NCBI RefSeq assembly: GCF_963422355.1
Contig: NC_085101.1
Span: forward strand, 186,501-250,500
Reading direction: 5' to 3'
Length of the DNA stretch: 64,000 nucleotides
DNA from: Corticium candelabrum
Taxonomy: Eukaryota; Porifera; Homoscleromorpha; Homosclerophorida; Plakinidae
The notes beneath the pieces are model-generated. The model searched no databases, had not been told where the DNA came from, and worked only from the letters and a program-made list of their open reading frames with translations. Of the stretch, positions 38,389 to 50,700 are shown piece after piece. Numbering within the stretch: position 1 is the first letter of the stretch; the number at the start of each line of letters is the position of its first letter. The position numbers and the translations under genes are program-made.

Positions 38389-39721
38389 TGTGTAATTTTT
38401 CAAGCTTCTTTGGTGGCAGGCAAGGCTTTGCTTGTTTATCTTTGTGGGTTTTCAGACCACGTACACTGCTGCTAATTAATTCGTCTTTTGTAAAGACAAT
38501 TGCAGCTAACTCTCTCACAGCGACGGAAGCGGATGATGCAGCTCTGCATTTTCTTTTCAACAAAGGCTAGAAAGACATCAATCATAAAATCTCTGAATTT
38601 CTGTTAACAATGACGAAAAACCACAAACCATGTCCATATTGTTGCCATCTTCATTCTCCTAAAACACTTAACACATTATTTAACTTAATAGTAATAAATT
38701 AAAGACAGGATGAAGTTTAATTGAGAAGACTTACGTTGTCACTCCCTAATTCTTCATTTCTAGTTCTTCTATTAATGATCTAAAAGAATATAAGAGTTGA
38801 TTTAGTAATTGAAAAAAGTGTTTTGTGACGTAATTAATTGTTTATCTAGAGTTTATCATGCAACACGTACAACAAATTGCACGCAGGGTGTTCTCTTAAT
38901 TAAAGCAGTGAGCAGCAATTGAATCTTACCTTTTTCAAGTTATCTACCATCTTTCTCACAGTGTCTTCCAGCCGTTGTACTCGTTCTTGTAAATTTAATT
39001 GTTCAGAGGGTTGATCTTGCTGTCAAAACAACAGTAAATAATTAGCTTATGGCCTCAATCAAGTTAATCTAATTATAACATAACTATGCCATATTAATTA
39101 GTAAAAGGCAATCTTGCATGTCTAGCTAAACCAACTGACAAATTTAGTTTCCTAATGATATTGTACACGAGAGTATACGCCTATACCTGAGCGCAGTCAT
39201 GCGTGATGCTTTCAATATTGATCTCTTCTGAATCTTTGTCAGGCTCGCTGCAGTTACGTAGAAATATATCAAAAACACAATCAATCGCGAACATTTCTTA
39301 GGTCAAGACTTCAGCTAACCAATGCTGTTCCAAGTCTGCGGCTGCAGGTGAATCCGGGTCCATTCTTTCTGACGCCGTTAGTCCACATTGATACCGAGCA
39401 GTTGAACGTGCTTGGTTAGATCTGACCAGCTGCAAAGAAATTTTAATTAAAGATATAACACCAGACTGCTACTTATTTAGCCCGTCAATTCAACCAACCG
39501 GACAGGATACGGCAGCATGCAGAGGAAGACCTAGGGTAATGACTTACTTTCTTAGCGGGTGGGGGATCGTCATCATCAGCTGACGAAGAGCTGGAGAAGA
39601 CGTCGACCTCTGTAAACAACCGCTTTTTCCGTCGTCTTTTTTCGTTTCCCTGCTCCATTTCCAGATTCTTCACGAGCACGTCGACCTCGTGTGCAAGAGG
39701 GCCTCGCCTATCTATTGACAT
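38389..39721 (-). CDS. BEN-domain protein, seven exons, 3' end cut off by element 2
   Basis: Minus-strand exons with matching phases and GT-AG borders: 39721-39548, 39429-39320, 39247-39187, 39019-38930, 38779-38735, 38658-38629 and 38566-38389. About 229 codons. It starts MSIDRRGPLAHEVDVLVKN, has a basic then Ser/Asp-rich segment, a coiled-coil-like exon (LQERVQRLEDTVRKMVDNLK), and ends with VAVRELAAIVFTKDELISSS, which matches the first half of a BEN domain. Exon 7 ends in phase 1 at a GTGAGT donor, about 100 bp from element 2, so the rest of the BEN domain should lie beyond the insertion; I did not find it at 28946-29615. BEN domains bind DNA or chromatin. Its head-to-head position with the transposase suggests a second transposon protein, by analogy with the two-protein EnSpm system; a host gene cannot be excluded. 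Confidence 0.65.
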
Positions 39722-40067
39722 TGTACACAAAATCGACTTCAGGCTCGTACAGTTGATGGGCACAAATACTTGATACCTGAAACTTTCAGAATTTTTGCTG
39801 GATACACAGAACTTTCCCAGCGAACCATAGTCGTTTCATCAACTTCTGCCCTTCTGTCGACCAGGTCACTAGATTCCACGACAGAGTACTGCCGTTCTTC
39901 GGGCCAGAATACTACAGCAAATTTTTTCGGGGGGGGGGGGGGGGATGGCCATTTCTTTCACCGAGCTTGACTATGTCGGCAACTTGCCTAGTCTTACACT
40001 CAGTCAAAATACCGGTACTGGTTGATCCCATGTTGAAACAAGCGCGCCATCATGAGTACATAATTCA
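39722..40067. promoter_or_regulatory. Divergent promoter between the BEN and transposase genes
   Basis: 346 bp separate the two start codons, which point away from each other. It contains a run of about 15 G at 39929-39943. No TATA box identified. Confidence 0.5.
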
Positions 40068-43000
40068 ATGAGTACGTTGTCCAACGAATTGGTACTCGAC
40101 TACGTCAAACTTGATGGGGATTCTTGTTGGACATGTTTGCGCTGTTTCAAGACCTATATTAGTAAATATAATGTACAAAGACATCTGGCACTGAGTCACG
40201 TCAAATCTTCAAGACCGACGACTAGTTGCGGTATATCTAGTAGATCTAGCGATGGGCAGCACATACTCGGATTTTTGTGGAATACATTCGTTTGCCTTTG
40301 TAGTCAATTCTTCTACCTGTCCCGTCGCTCCCAAGCGTACGCAGTGTATGGACAAGAGAGCAGGACAATTACGATCTAACATGACGGTAATGTTTGTCAG
40401 TATAGTGTTGAAGCCTATTATAAGCATACAACAGACAGGCAGCTGAGACGTGTAGGTGGTATGACATGCAGATACTAAAGCAGTCTATAAATAAGTTTAA
40501 ACTTGCTTTGTTGTTGTTGTTATTGTTGTTGTTGCTGTTGTTGTCGTCAAAGGTTCAATTTAGAAACGCTGAAATTATTAAATAAATTTACATTATTTGT
40601 AAAGTTTAAATATTTATACTTAATTAATTAAACAAAAATTTGATTAAAGCTTATGGAAGAGGTACAGTCAATGGACAGCACGTATTGTGAAGATGTAGAA
40701 ATGAGGTTAGCTTGTTTGTTAATTAAGGTGGAAAGTACAGTCTTCCTTATATATAATATTTGGTAGCTCGTTTGAAACAGACTGTGAAATATCTGATCAA
40801 TCTTCTGAAGAACTAGATAATTCGTCTGCAGACTCAGAAATTGACATTGATAGTTTCTCTTCCGACATGGACAAGCCTTTGTACGATGGCTGTCCTATTA
40901 ATAAGTCAGAGCACTTGACTGCCGTACTTGCTTTCATCACGCGCCATAGCTGCAATCAGCGAATGACAACAGATCTCTTACACTTAATCAGACTACACTG
41001 CCCTACAGAAAACTCTTGTGAAAAAACCTGGGATGGTCTTTCATCTAAGAGTCAGAAGCTGATTGATCTTCGAACTGATCACACCTTGCACGACGTTTGT
41101 AGTGAGTGTGGAATTTTGTTTCCTGAAGACTGTTCCTTCGTTTCTTGCCCAACAGCACATTGTACAGGGTAGAAAATTATTGTGGTCATCAATATTTATG
41201 TATCTATAGAGTCAGTCTGAATGTTGTTGGAACAGACTTAGGTACAAAGGCACGCTTGAAGATCAGATGTTTCGAAGAAGACATTCATACATTGCAACCA
41301 CATCGTTGGAAGATGAGATTCGCCTTGTTTTGGAAAGTAAACCTAATTAAGTGATCATAATAGAACTTGACTTTTTAAGACTTGTTATCTTTGTGATCTA
41401 TATATAGGACCGGGTGTTTGGGACATCATGCTTGATTACAAACGAGAGCAGTCTTCCAGCTCTACGATCAATGACATATGTCATGGAATGTGTTACAAGG
41501 AAACACAAAACTCTCTCACAGGCTCTGCAGTGACTCTACTTTTTAATACCGATGGTGTACTACTGTACAAGTCCTCATCAACCAACGTCTGGCCTATTTT
41601 TGCCGTAATCAATGAGTTACCGCCATCCATAAGGTAATGTACTAGGCGTTTATCAGACAAACTACTAGTAATTACTCTTTTCGTTCTAAAGATTTCAACG
41701 CAAAAATTGCATTTTGTGTGGGCTGTGGCAAGGGCAAGGCAAACCGCCTATACCATCGCTTGTAATGCTGTTTGTAGAAGGTATGAACAATCTAAGCCGC
41801 AAAGGTTAGAGAACAGTATACCTATGATCGAGCTAGGACACGCTGAGAAATGTTTCTAATTAATTAATCATTATACACTGTATTTAGGCTTTGACTGCAA
41901 GCCTTTCGGAAATGCTCATCATGTTCATTGCACAGCTAAAGCCATTGCTTGTGTCGCAGACTTACCTGCAGAAGCTGACGTTTTATGTATGTCTCATCAC
42001 TCTGGCAATTACAGCTGTCTACTCTGCGAACAAAAAAGGTGTGCATGTTTCGAGACGACGCGGGCACGTCCATGTCTTTCCCTTCTCGGAAGAAGCTCCA
42101 GCAAGAACGAAAGAGTCCTTTAAACGAAATGCACGAGAAGCAGTGCGATTGCAACAACAGGTATGCATGCATAGTTAGTCCTCTATCTATTCCATGCAGT
42201 TATTTTCTTTCATGTAATTTTACGAGTACATATTAGACTGCAGGAGTAAAGACCGCTTCACCGGTGCTTCTTTTGTGCCATTTTGACCCAGTGAGAGGCA
42301 CTGTCATCGACTACATGCACGGTATTCTGTTAGGAGTCACAAAAACGCTGTTGCACCGTTGGATTGATAACGAGCACAAAGGAGAACGATTTTATATTGG
42401 AAATAAGGTGGCAAGTGTTCTATTTGTTTTTGCTCATGTCTCGATTGTCATAAATTTAGAAAGTTATCTTTCGTTTCTAGAGAGAGCTGATAGATCAATG
42501 CCTTTGTAGCATTAAGCCTCCCGACTATGTGAAGAGAGTGCCTCGAGGTCTACAGTGTTTAGGACGCTGGAAAGGTCTGCATAGATACATAGATACAAAG
42601 TGGCTAGACATGCGTTGAAGTATAAATCTTCGTCTTGCAGCGTCAGAGTTCAGATCTTGGCTTTTGTTTTACGGTATTCCCTGTCTTTGGGGAATTTTGC
42701 CCAGTTGCTACTTGAATCACTTTGCCTTGTTGACGGAGGAAATTTTTATCTTTCTTAGCGCAAAATTATCTGAAGACGCTATTAAGAGAGCAGAAACCGT
42801 CTTACAGGTCTTTTGTGAGCAACTAGAGCCATTATATGGTATTTCAACAAATTTTTACTCAATTTGTCTTTAATAATTAAAGTTTTTTTTATAATTTTAA
42901 AGGTGTTAACATCTGGGGTTTAAATTTTCATAATCTTAGACACCTTTCACAACAGGTGAGAAATTGGGGGCCTCTTTGGACTCATTCTTGCTCCTCGTTT

Positions 43001-43919
43001 GAAGACATGAATGGATGTATCAAAAAGTTGGCCCATGGCACGGGCAATGTCATCTGCCAGGTATAATGTGAAAGAATGCTTGCAATTGTTTGTTCTGTTT
43101 TATTTGAAAAGATGATTTTATTATTGAAACAAATTGCACGGATGTTGTCCTATGCAAAAGCAAGTGAAATGAGTTTCAGTCCAAAAACATCTACCTCCGG
43201 CAAATCTGCCACCAGAAGTTTACCATTCTCTTCAGAGTACTTAACGTGAGAACTCATATTAACTTAACTTAGGCTTCGTGGTTTTGATCTACAAGCTTGC
43301 GTACGATATTTCAATCAGGTTTAGAACGCTTGGACCTGTTACAGAAATTGACAAAGAAGACACAGTGCTAGCTTTAGCTAGAGAGTTAGGCGTTTCATGG
43401 GAAAATCTACGTGAGTGTTCTAGGATTCAACGCCGGAATACCGTCTTCTTTACTAGAACTTACCAAGCTTTTCAGCGAAGGGACCCGACCGTTGTTTCTC
43501 TTGAAACAAATATGTGCGCCATAGTGCAGAGGTGGCTTGTTGATGTCAGCAAATACAAGCTGTACGCAGTTGTGGAGATGCTGACAATTGTGAAGAGAGA
43601 GCTTCCCCAAGAAGACAGATATCCGATGCTGTTAGCTGTCTGCAAAAATAGCAGAGCCAGTCAGAGGTGACACAATGTGTTTTACGTTCGTGCATGCATG
43701 TGTTCCAAGTGTACATTATCAGCATGCATGTGTACGTGATTAAATGAGAATGTCTGTAATGAGACTACCAATTATGTAAGACTTACTTGTTTCGTTTTCT
43801 CTATGCTTAGAATTGTCAGTTTAGAAGACGTTCACGACAAAATCGTCTTTATCAAGGCAAGTAGACATTGCCCCCACAACTTCGTAATAGGGAGACCAAA
43901 CTCCTACGAAACTTTTTGA
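40068..43919 (+). pseudogene. EnSpm/CACTA-like transposase (C2H2 finger, Tnp2/DUF4218-type core), 14 exons, two frame breaks
   Basis: Exons: 40068-40386, 40650-40705, 40767-41168, 41242-41336, 41408-41633, 41692-41780, 41888-42160, 42237-42407, 42481-42574, 42641-42838, 42903-43060, 43112-43245, 43319-43666, 43811-43919. Phases from exon 3 onward fit. Exon 1 has a C2H2 finger (CWTCLRCFKTYISKYN...H). Diagnostic core motifs are LLFNTDGVLLYKSSSTNVWP, INELPPSIR, FDPVRGTVIDYMHGILLGVT, the RGLQCLGRWK-ASEFRSWLLFY join, GLNFHNLRHL, WGPLWTHSCSSFEDMNG and HGTGNV, with the C-terminus VIGRPNSYETF. Two frame breaks: near 40250, and in the A6 run near 42030 (CLLCEQK then HVHVFPFSEEAPART). Both could be indels or, for the second, a homopolymer error. 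Intron-rich animal EnSpm-like genes are known, so it is probably transposon-derived; domestication is possible. Confidence 0.75.
40508..40542. repeat. (TTG)n microsatellite, intronic
   Basis: Imperfect TTG repeats in intron 1 of the EnSpm-like gene. Confidence 0.85.
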
Positions 43920-44219
43920 ATATATTACAGGGATCGAGTAACGGGAGCGATGGCCAAATTACACGAAACGACAGGGAGTCACACGGAATCACAAATAATT
44001 ATAACGAGTTTGTTAATATGACTTGGATGCATGTTACAATAATAATGGGAATCACGCAGACTACTCTACATGTACGAGAGATTACGCTGATGATATTGTT
44101 TGTTTGTGTTTTATAATAATATATGATGTCGGAAGATGATAATGATGATGATAATGATACTCATGATGATGCCATAAAGTAGGATATGAGTAAAATTCTT
44201 TAAATTTGTGTATCATATA

Positions 44220-44525
44220 ATTATTACATATTGCTATGGAAGAGCATACAATATGTGGCTTGAGCAAAACTATCATGATTTCTATCTTGCCATGAAAGCA
44301 CAGAAAGTAAGGTTGGCATCATACCCTGTTTACCATAAATTTTTTACCTTGCCATGAAAGCATGGAATCTAGGGTTACCATGAATGCCCAGTTCTTACCA
44401 TGCCTTGAAAGCACGGTAATCATGGTTTACCTTGCTTTTCCTTGCAATTCCCATGTTCTCAAAGCACGGTAACCATGGTGTAACCTTGAATTCCCTGCTA
44501 TTTCCTTACTACACCTGACACGGGA
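44220..44525. repeat. Right subterminal repeats of the EnSpm-like element
   Basis: Repeated units around gccatgaaagca(c/t)gg, accatggt and ttacc(a/t)tg, mirroring the CATGG-rich sequence after the left end at 28742. Confidence 0.6.
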
Positions 44526-44756
44526 CTGCTACCATAGAGTACTAGCTAAGAACTCGATCATAGCTGTGAAAAAAGAAAAACACAGCGTCAGTTATAACTT
44601 AAACGTACTGTAGCAACAGTTTGATCAGGATTCAGGAATTTTAGAACGCTCAACGTGCAACTTGATAGAATCTCGCGCAACCTATAGTCCTCTTGTCCGA
44701 GGCTACATAAGCATGCGCAGGTTTGCCGTTGCTGTGGCAACGTACCAGTGTATGAC

Positions 44757-47700
44757 ATGGCGGATACTCGTGAAGACGACGCAGCTAACGCAGTCATTCA
44801 TGTGCGTCGAGCGGAGTTGAGCGATGCTGCTGCTGTGGACTGTTTGGTAACAAATGAAACGTTGGCTATTTTCGGACGATTCAATGTTGTTGCCATCATG
44901 TACGTTGTTGTGTTGATTCACTGTACGTTGCGTAAAAGATAGATTTGACTTACCAGTGCAATGACTTTTTAATGCTCCCAAATATTTCAAAGGAGGGAGT
45001 TTTGTAGTCTACCAAGGGCTGCACCCTAGTTACAATTACTGTTAGTAAGTCTAGTTACAAACTAAACCATGACAGTTCAAGAAAGCGACTGTTTTTATTC
45101 ACGTTTAGAAACTAAACCATGAAAGCGACCAGGAACGCCGTAGTATTCGTCTACCGAGGCTTGTTTTGCAGTAGGGCCCCGTATCTAGTTTCGGATACTG
45201 TTTAGATTCGGACGCGAGATTTTGTGCCGTGTTTCCACTAGCTGCACCTTAGCTTAAACGCGTTTAAAAACTAAACCAGTTCAAGAAAGCGACTGTTTCC
45301 ACTAGGAACTTGCACATCCGGGATGTGCAAAACGAACCATCTAGGAACGCCTTATTTTGAAGTATTGGACTGCTCTGTCGCCGAGTCAGAGCAACTGTTG
45401 GTTTTCAGCATGTGCTGGTAGGAATTCGCATGATGATGGCCAAGGACACCGTCTTCTCTCTCGGTAGCTGCTGATTTCTTTCCCCTAGTTAACGACCCTT
45501 GCATCTTCTAAGGCAATCCTATTAGTCAATATCATCAAAACGGTGGTGTCAGAAGCCATCTATACAAGCACACTACTGTCACGTGACAGTTAAACCTAAA
45601 CCACTTTGCTAAACCTACTTTGAAGCAGGTTTAAAATATAACTGGTTTAGTACAGGTGGAAACAGGTCAATTCTTAAACCAGTCTAGCTTAAAGCCCGGT
45701 TCACAGTATTGACGCTGACGCTGACACTGGAATAGATTCATTTCTATTCCAGTGTCAGCTTCAACGTCGGCGTCAGCATCGTACTGTGAACCGGGCTTAG
45801 AGGTACACCCTGTCTTTTAGCGCTACGCCCCCCCCCCCCCCCCGTAAACTTGATTGCATACTATACGCAATCAAGTTGGAAGGTTGGGCTGAACTACAGT
45901 CAAAGCTGGATATCACAGCGTAGTCACCTTTACAAATAAGGAAAACATACGGAAGCGATTTTGCAATCTCGTTGAAGCACAGTTTGGGTCGCGCGCAAAC
46001 CAATTCGTCATCTTTCCTCAGGTCGAAGGCATCAAATAGGTTACGTTTTACACAAAACCAGGTTTGAATATGCGAGCACTACATATCAGCGTGAAAACAG
46101 AGCGCATACGATGATCACGTGGTATGCAATAATTAGGTCACGTGGTAAGTGCAAGCAGAAAAATGCAGTGCAGTTGGTCCCTTCAGCCTTGCATGCGCAT
46201 CCATGCCTGTTGCATAACACACAGGCACTTTTCTCAACGTCTCGTGAGTCTTCTGGCTTTTAGCGTTGGCGCACGTTGACGGAATGTTTCTCACATGACC
46301 ATCCTATGGGCTCTGTTTTTCAGGTTATTTGCTGCTAATATCTAGTGCTCTCATATCCAGCTTTGCCTGTAGTTCAAACCAACCTTCTATCTTGATTGCA
46401 TAGCTATGCAATCGAGCTTGTGTGACGTAGTGTACCTTTAATTAAACCACTTGTTAAACCGGTTTAGGTGGTAGTGGAAACACGCCCTTGGTCTAACGCA
46501 ATTGTCTAAGTATGAAATAAGGGCAACATAGAGACATTAGGTAACTATTGTTGATCCGTGACAATCAATGGATTCGGCTCGTTCTTGACTAAACCTATAC
46601 CACGCCCTATCTCTAGACCCAGACAAATACCTCTAGTTTCGGATGGCCTCTCGTGTAGAGCTACCAAAGCACAGACACAAACGGAATCTATTTGTTGCAG
46701 TAGCCTAATGTCTCATCTTCCAAAAAATCGTATGGACAGCGTTGTTGTGTTTCGTGTGTAGCTGTGGTAGTCATTAGAGTTGAGTGAAGTCACGCCTTCT
46801 AGTTTCGTTTTGTGCATTTTGCGAGAGACTTCGCTTGCGTAGAGACACGTAGGAAGCCATTTCTTGAGTATGGCTTCTTGAGGGTAAGAGACTGCTGTTC
46901 AAGCTGAAGTCGCCTGATTCACACTCTGAACAGATACTTGTGGATTGGAAAGACAGACTACTCATTGCCTAGCGATGGAAGTTTATCAAATGAAGAGTTT
47001 GCGGTAGGGGAACCCATTCGGGGTGCCAAATGTGACGCACTGTGTTGCTGAATAGGACTACTTGTTAACCCCATCTAGCGTTCTGGAACTGTGGAACTGT
47101 GAAACTGTGTATCTTGTCGAACTAGAGTCAGCAAAAAATTCGTCAAGCCTATTCAACCCTTCATGGAAGGCGGTGAGCTCATGAGCTTACATCAATTGAT
47201 GTACCTTGGCCTGATTCTTTGTTTGCTATACAGAGTAATAGTCTTGGCTGCTGGTTCAATCCAACTCCACACTGTATCAAGCACATTTCTCGACACAAAA
47301 ACCTGTGTAAAACTTGATTTTATCATTTAGCAGTGTGTTGAGCGATTCCTTGCAACTCAGACTTTGCAGATGCAAGGTCTTCCTTGAGAACTCTAATCTT
47401 GTTTTCAAGTTCCACTATTTCATTTGCTTGCTGTTCGGTTATCCGACGTAAACCATCAGCTTCTCAGTGACATTTTCGACAATCAATACCTTCTTCTATA
47501 GGATCACTAGACTAGCTATATACATGTCTCGATCAACTGCACATGCGGATGAGGTAGAACAGCCTCTGCTTTCTGATTTAGACATTACAGCTATGAAATA
47601 GCTAGTGCGTGTATGTTGTGTTACTTTAGACATAACTGTTGCTGGGACTTGTAGGCTGGCAGGTAGTGCTATTAACAGACTGTACTGTAGTGTACGTGTA

Positions 47701-50700
47701 CTGTACTCTGATCTGCGTCAGTACCTATCGAGTGCAAGTTATCACAGTAACATCTTTGACTTGGCCAATCACATATATACAGAAGCATGCTAGACTGCCC
47801 AGAAACAACGCGGAACGTCCTGGATGTCTGGTTACCCCAAATGGATTCCCAGGTGGCATGATTTCACTTGCTAAAACTAATCCATCACTAGACAATGAGT
47901 AGTCTGTGCTTCCACTCCACGTGTATCTGTTCAGAGTGTGAATCAGGCGGCTTCAGTTTGAACAGCAGTCTCTTACCCTCAAGAAGCCGTACTCAAGAAA
48001 TGGCTTCCTACGTGTCTCTACGCAGGCAAAGTCTCTCACAATATGCAAGAAATGGTAAGTAGTGAACTTACTTACAAAGCCTAGTCAACGGCAAGATGAT
48101 CCACGGTCCAGAAACAGACCCGGAAATGTGGACTTTGTGTACAGCGAGATCTGCGAAAGGTGCATGTTACCCTCGAGATTGTGCATGCTCTAGAAGCTTC
48201 GCCCCCAAATATTGTCTATTACATTAATTGTAACACAAGCATTACTATTGGATCGGAGCACCTTGCCATAGATTCTAGGCAACAGCAATACAGCTTTTTG
48301 AAAGTTTTCAACAGAACTCAATATTCATTTTTATTTTGTTACATTTCAATGCAGGCTGTAGGAGACACCAAGGAGGGTAAGATGCTTAAATATATTTGAG
48401 GGAGTGGATGCTTGGCATGTTATCATTTAGATGTTAAACATCTTTATTCAATTATGATAACCTAGTTAGTGGTCCTGTTGTGTAAAGAGTAAATGACACA
48501 TGTTCAACCTCACTGTAGAGTGTTGTAAGGTCAACTCGAACTTAACAGAGAGAAAGAATCAAAGAGCTGCTACTGAAAATTTGACCGGACATAAATGTCC
48601 TACCACAACCATCATTGACCGATAAATGGCAGATGTTTGGCGGTAATTTCATGCTCTTCGTGATAGCTTTTCAAATAAATCTTGCACTCTCTGGTCACAG
48701 GAAGATCGGCAGCAGACCTGGCACTCAGACAATGTTTCAGGGTTCAGGGTAGTGCACGGGAGACTATAGTGAGCTCACTACTGCATGGCAGCGCAACAGA
48801 CTAGTGAAAGTATTGACTTTGATTATTTTCACACGAGCGACCAGTTACAGCCCAGCTTGCTATGTTTGTAGCACTTTATCCTTATTGGTTCTAATTTGCT
48901 TTTTATGGTGGGTACAAAGGGCTTACTACGAGCTGATGCTAACGCTAAACTGTACATTTGAACATAAAACACTCTTGGGAGTTTTAGGATAACTGCATGT
49001 CCAGTCCTTCTCACCCCAAATCGAAAGGATAAAGGGATGCAAATTGAAACGCTTCAGTCAATCTTTTTTAACTATTCTAGTCTTGAATTACTATTTTTAT
49101 TGCTACTATTCTCTTTAATCATTTAAAATTCTCATAAAATTCTTATTGCTTGCTGTAAGTATATTCCTGTAATATCATCTTGATATGATTCAAATGAAGC
49201 GTTCAACACGGACAAGACACATTCTGTTGCAGTTGTATAATTTTGCATACAGCATCAGCCAAAAATTTGAAACGGTTCACTGGATTTTTCTTTCACAAGG
49301 TTAATGGATCTGCAACATCACTTGATTTGCCCCTAACTATCAAAGATAGCAGCAGTGCTTGAAGTCTATTTGTACAGAGGCATTTGGTTTGATTCCTTGT
49401 CAGAATAATTGAGCCACCATCTCCAGAAGTTTTATTATCACAGACGTGGTAACGCAGGGTTTTCCCAGGATTTCAGGAAAGCGTAGAGCTAGCCCCTTCC
49501 CTAAGACCATGCCCATCCAATGACATCACGACAAAGTCCCAATTGCAATACTAATCTATTATCAATATATTAGACTTGCTGCTGAAAATCGTCTATATTA
49601 GTTGTTCTAAACTCCCAAAAGCCACAAGTTTGCGGTCAATATCAAGTTGCTCTCTGTCACAAAGCTGCCTAAGTACCCCTACAATAGTCTTGGCACTCCC
49701 AGCGGAAACTTCTGACATGCCAATAATTGCTGCTTGGATCTTTCAGTCTGAATCAAAATAGCGTGTGTAGATAATGACTTCCTTGATAACTGCAATGTCT
49801 GTTGTTTCATCACACATCAAGGCAAAATACGGTGATGCCCTCAGCAGATCAAAACATTTTCTACTGATAGTGCTACCCAATGACATGACTGCTTCCTGCA
49901 CAGATGTGTAGTGAGCGTTACCGTCCAAGTGGAGATCATTCAGATACGTGGCACCCAGAGATATGACAACTTCAAGCAGTGGCACGTACTTAGTGGTGTG
50001 GGGTATGTCTTGTTTACATAGCCAATACAAACACTTTATGGCCCCAGCCATAGCTTTCTTTTCCGCACTTTCTACAGCTGCAAATGATTCCTGCATCCCT
50101 CGATCTTCTCTAGACATGCAGAGACTAGCTTCCAGCATCTTAGCTGCATTATGGCACTTTGACGTTTTATGTCGTTTTAGAGTATACTTGGTCATTGTTG
50201 TACAGGGGAGGTCTACCCATATTGCCCTTCCAACAACCGACGACTTAGGACGACGACAGTGTTTTCTGCACAGTTGGCACATCATGCCTTGGCAGGCGGG
50301 TGTCTCAATGAGCTGCACCCAGGGGAACTCCTGACTCTATGCTGGTTCAAAGCCAAATAACCTGTGATGAGAACGCTTAGGTGGAGGCGCAGTACAGGTT
50401 GCGTCACTGTTCTCTTGGAATGGATCTCTGCTTTCGCCTTTGAGAGTTCCATGCTCTTCTAATTGACCACCAGTTCTGGCTCTAGAACGTGCTGTGAAAT
50501 ATGCTCGTATATCTGCTGACATAAATTGTTATTAATGTGTGACTGCTACCGCTAGATTGGCGGGTGCCGGTGCCACTCGAAAACTACAACAGAATACAAA
50601 CTCTGGAAGTGAAAGCAAAACACGTTACCGTAGAAGAAATGCGGCAGCGACTTTGAAGTGGCACAGCCGTTGGAATCTGACTGGAGCTATTTTTGCAGTG

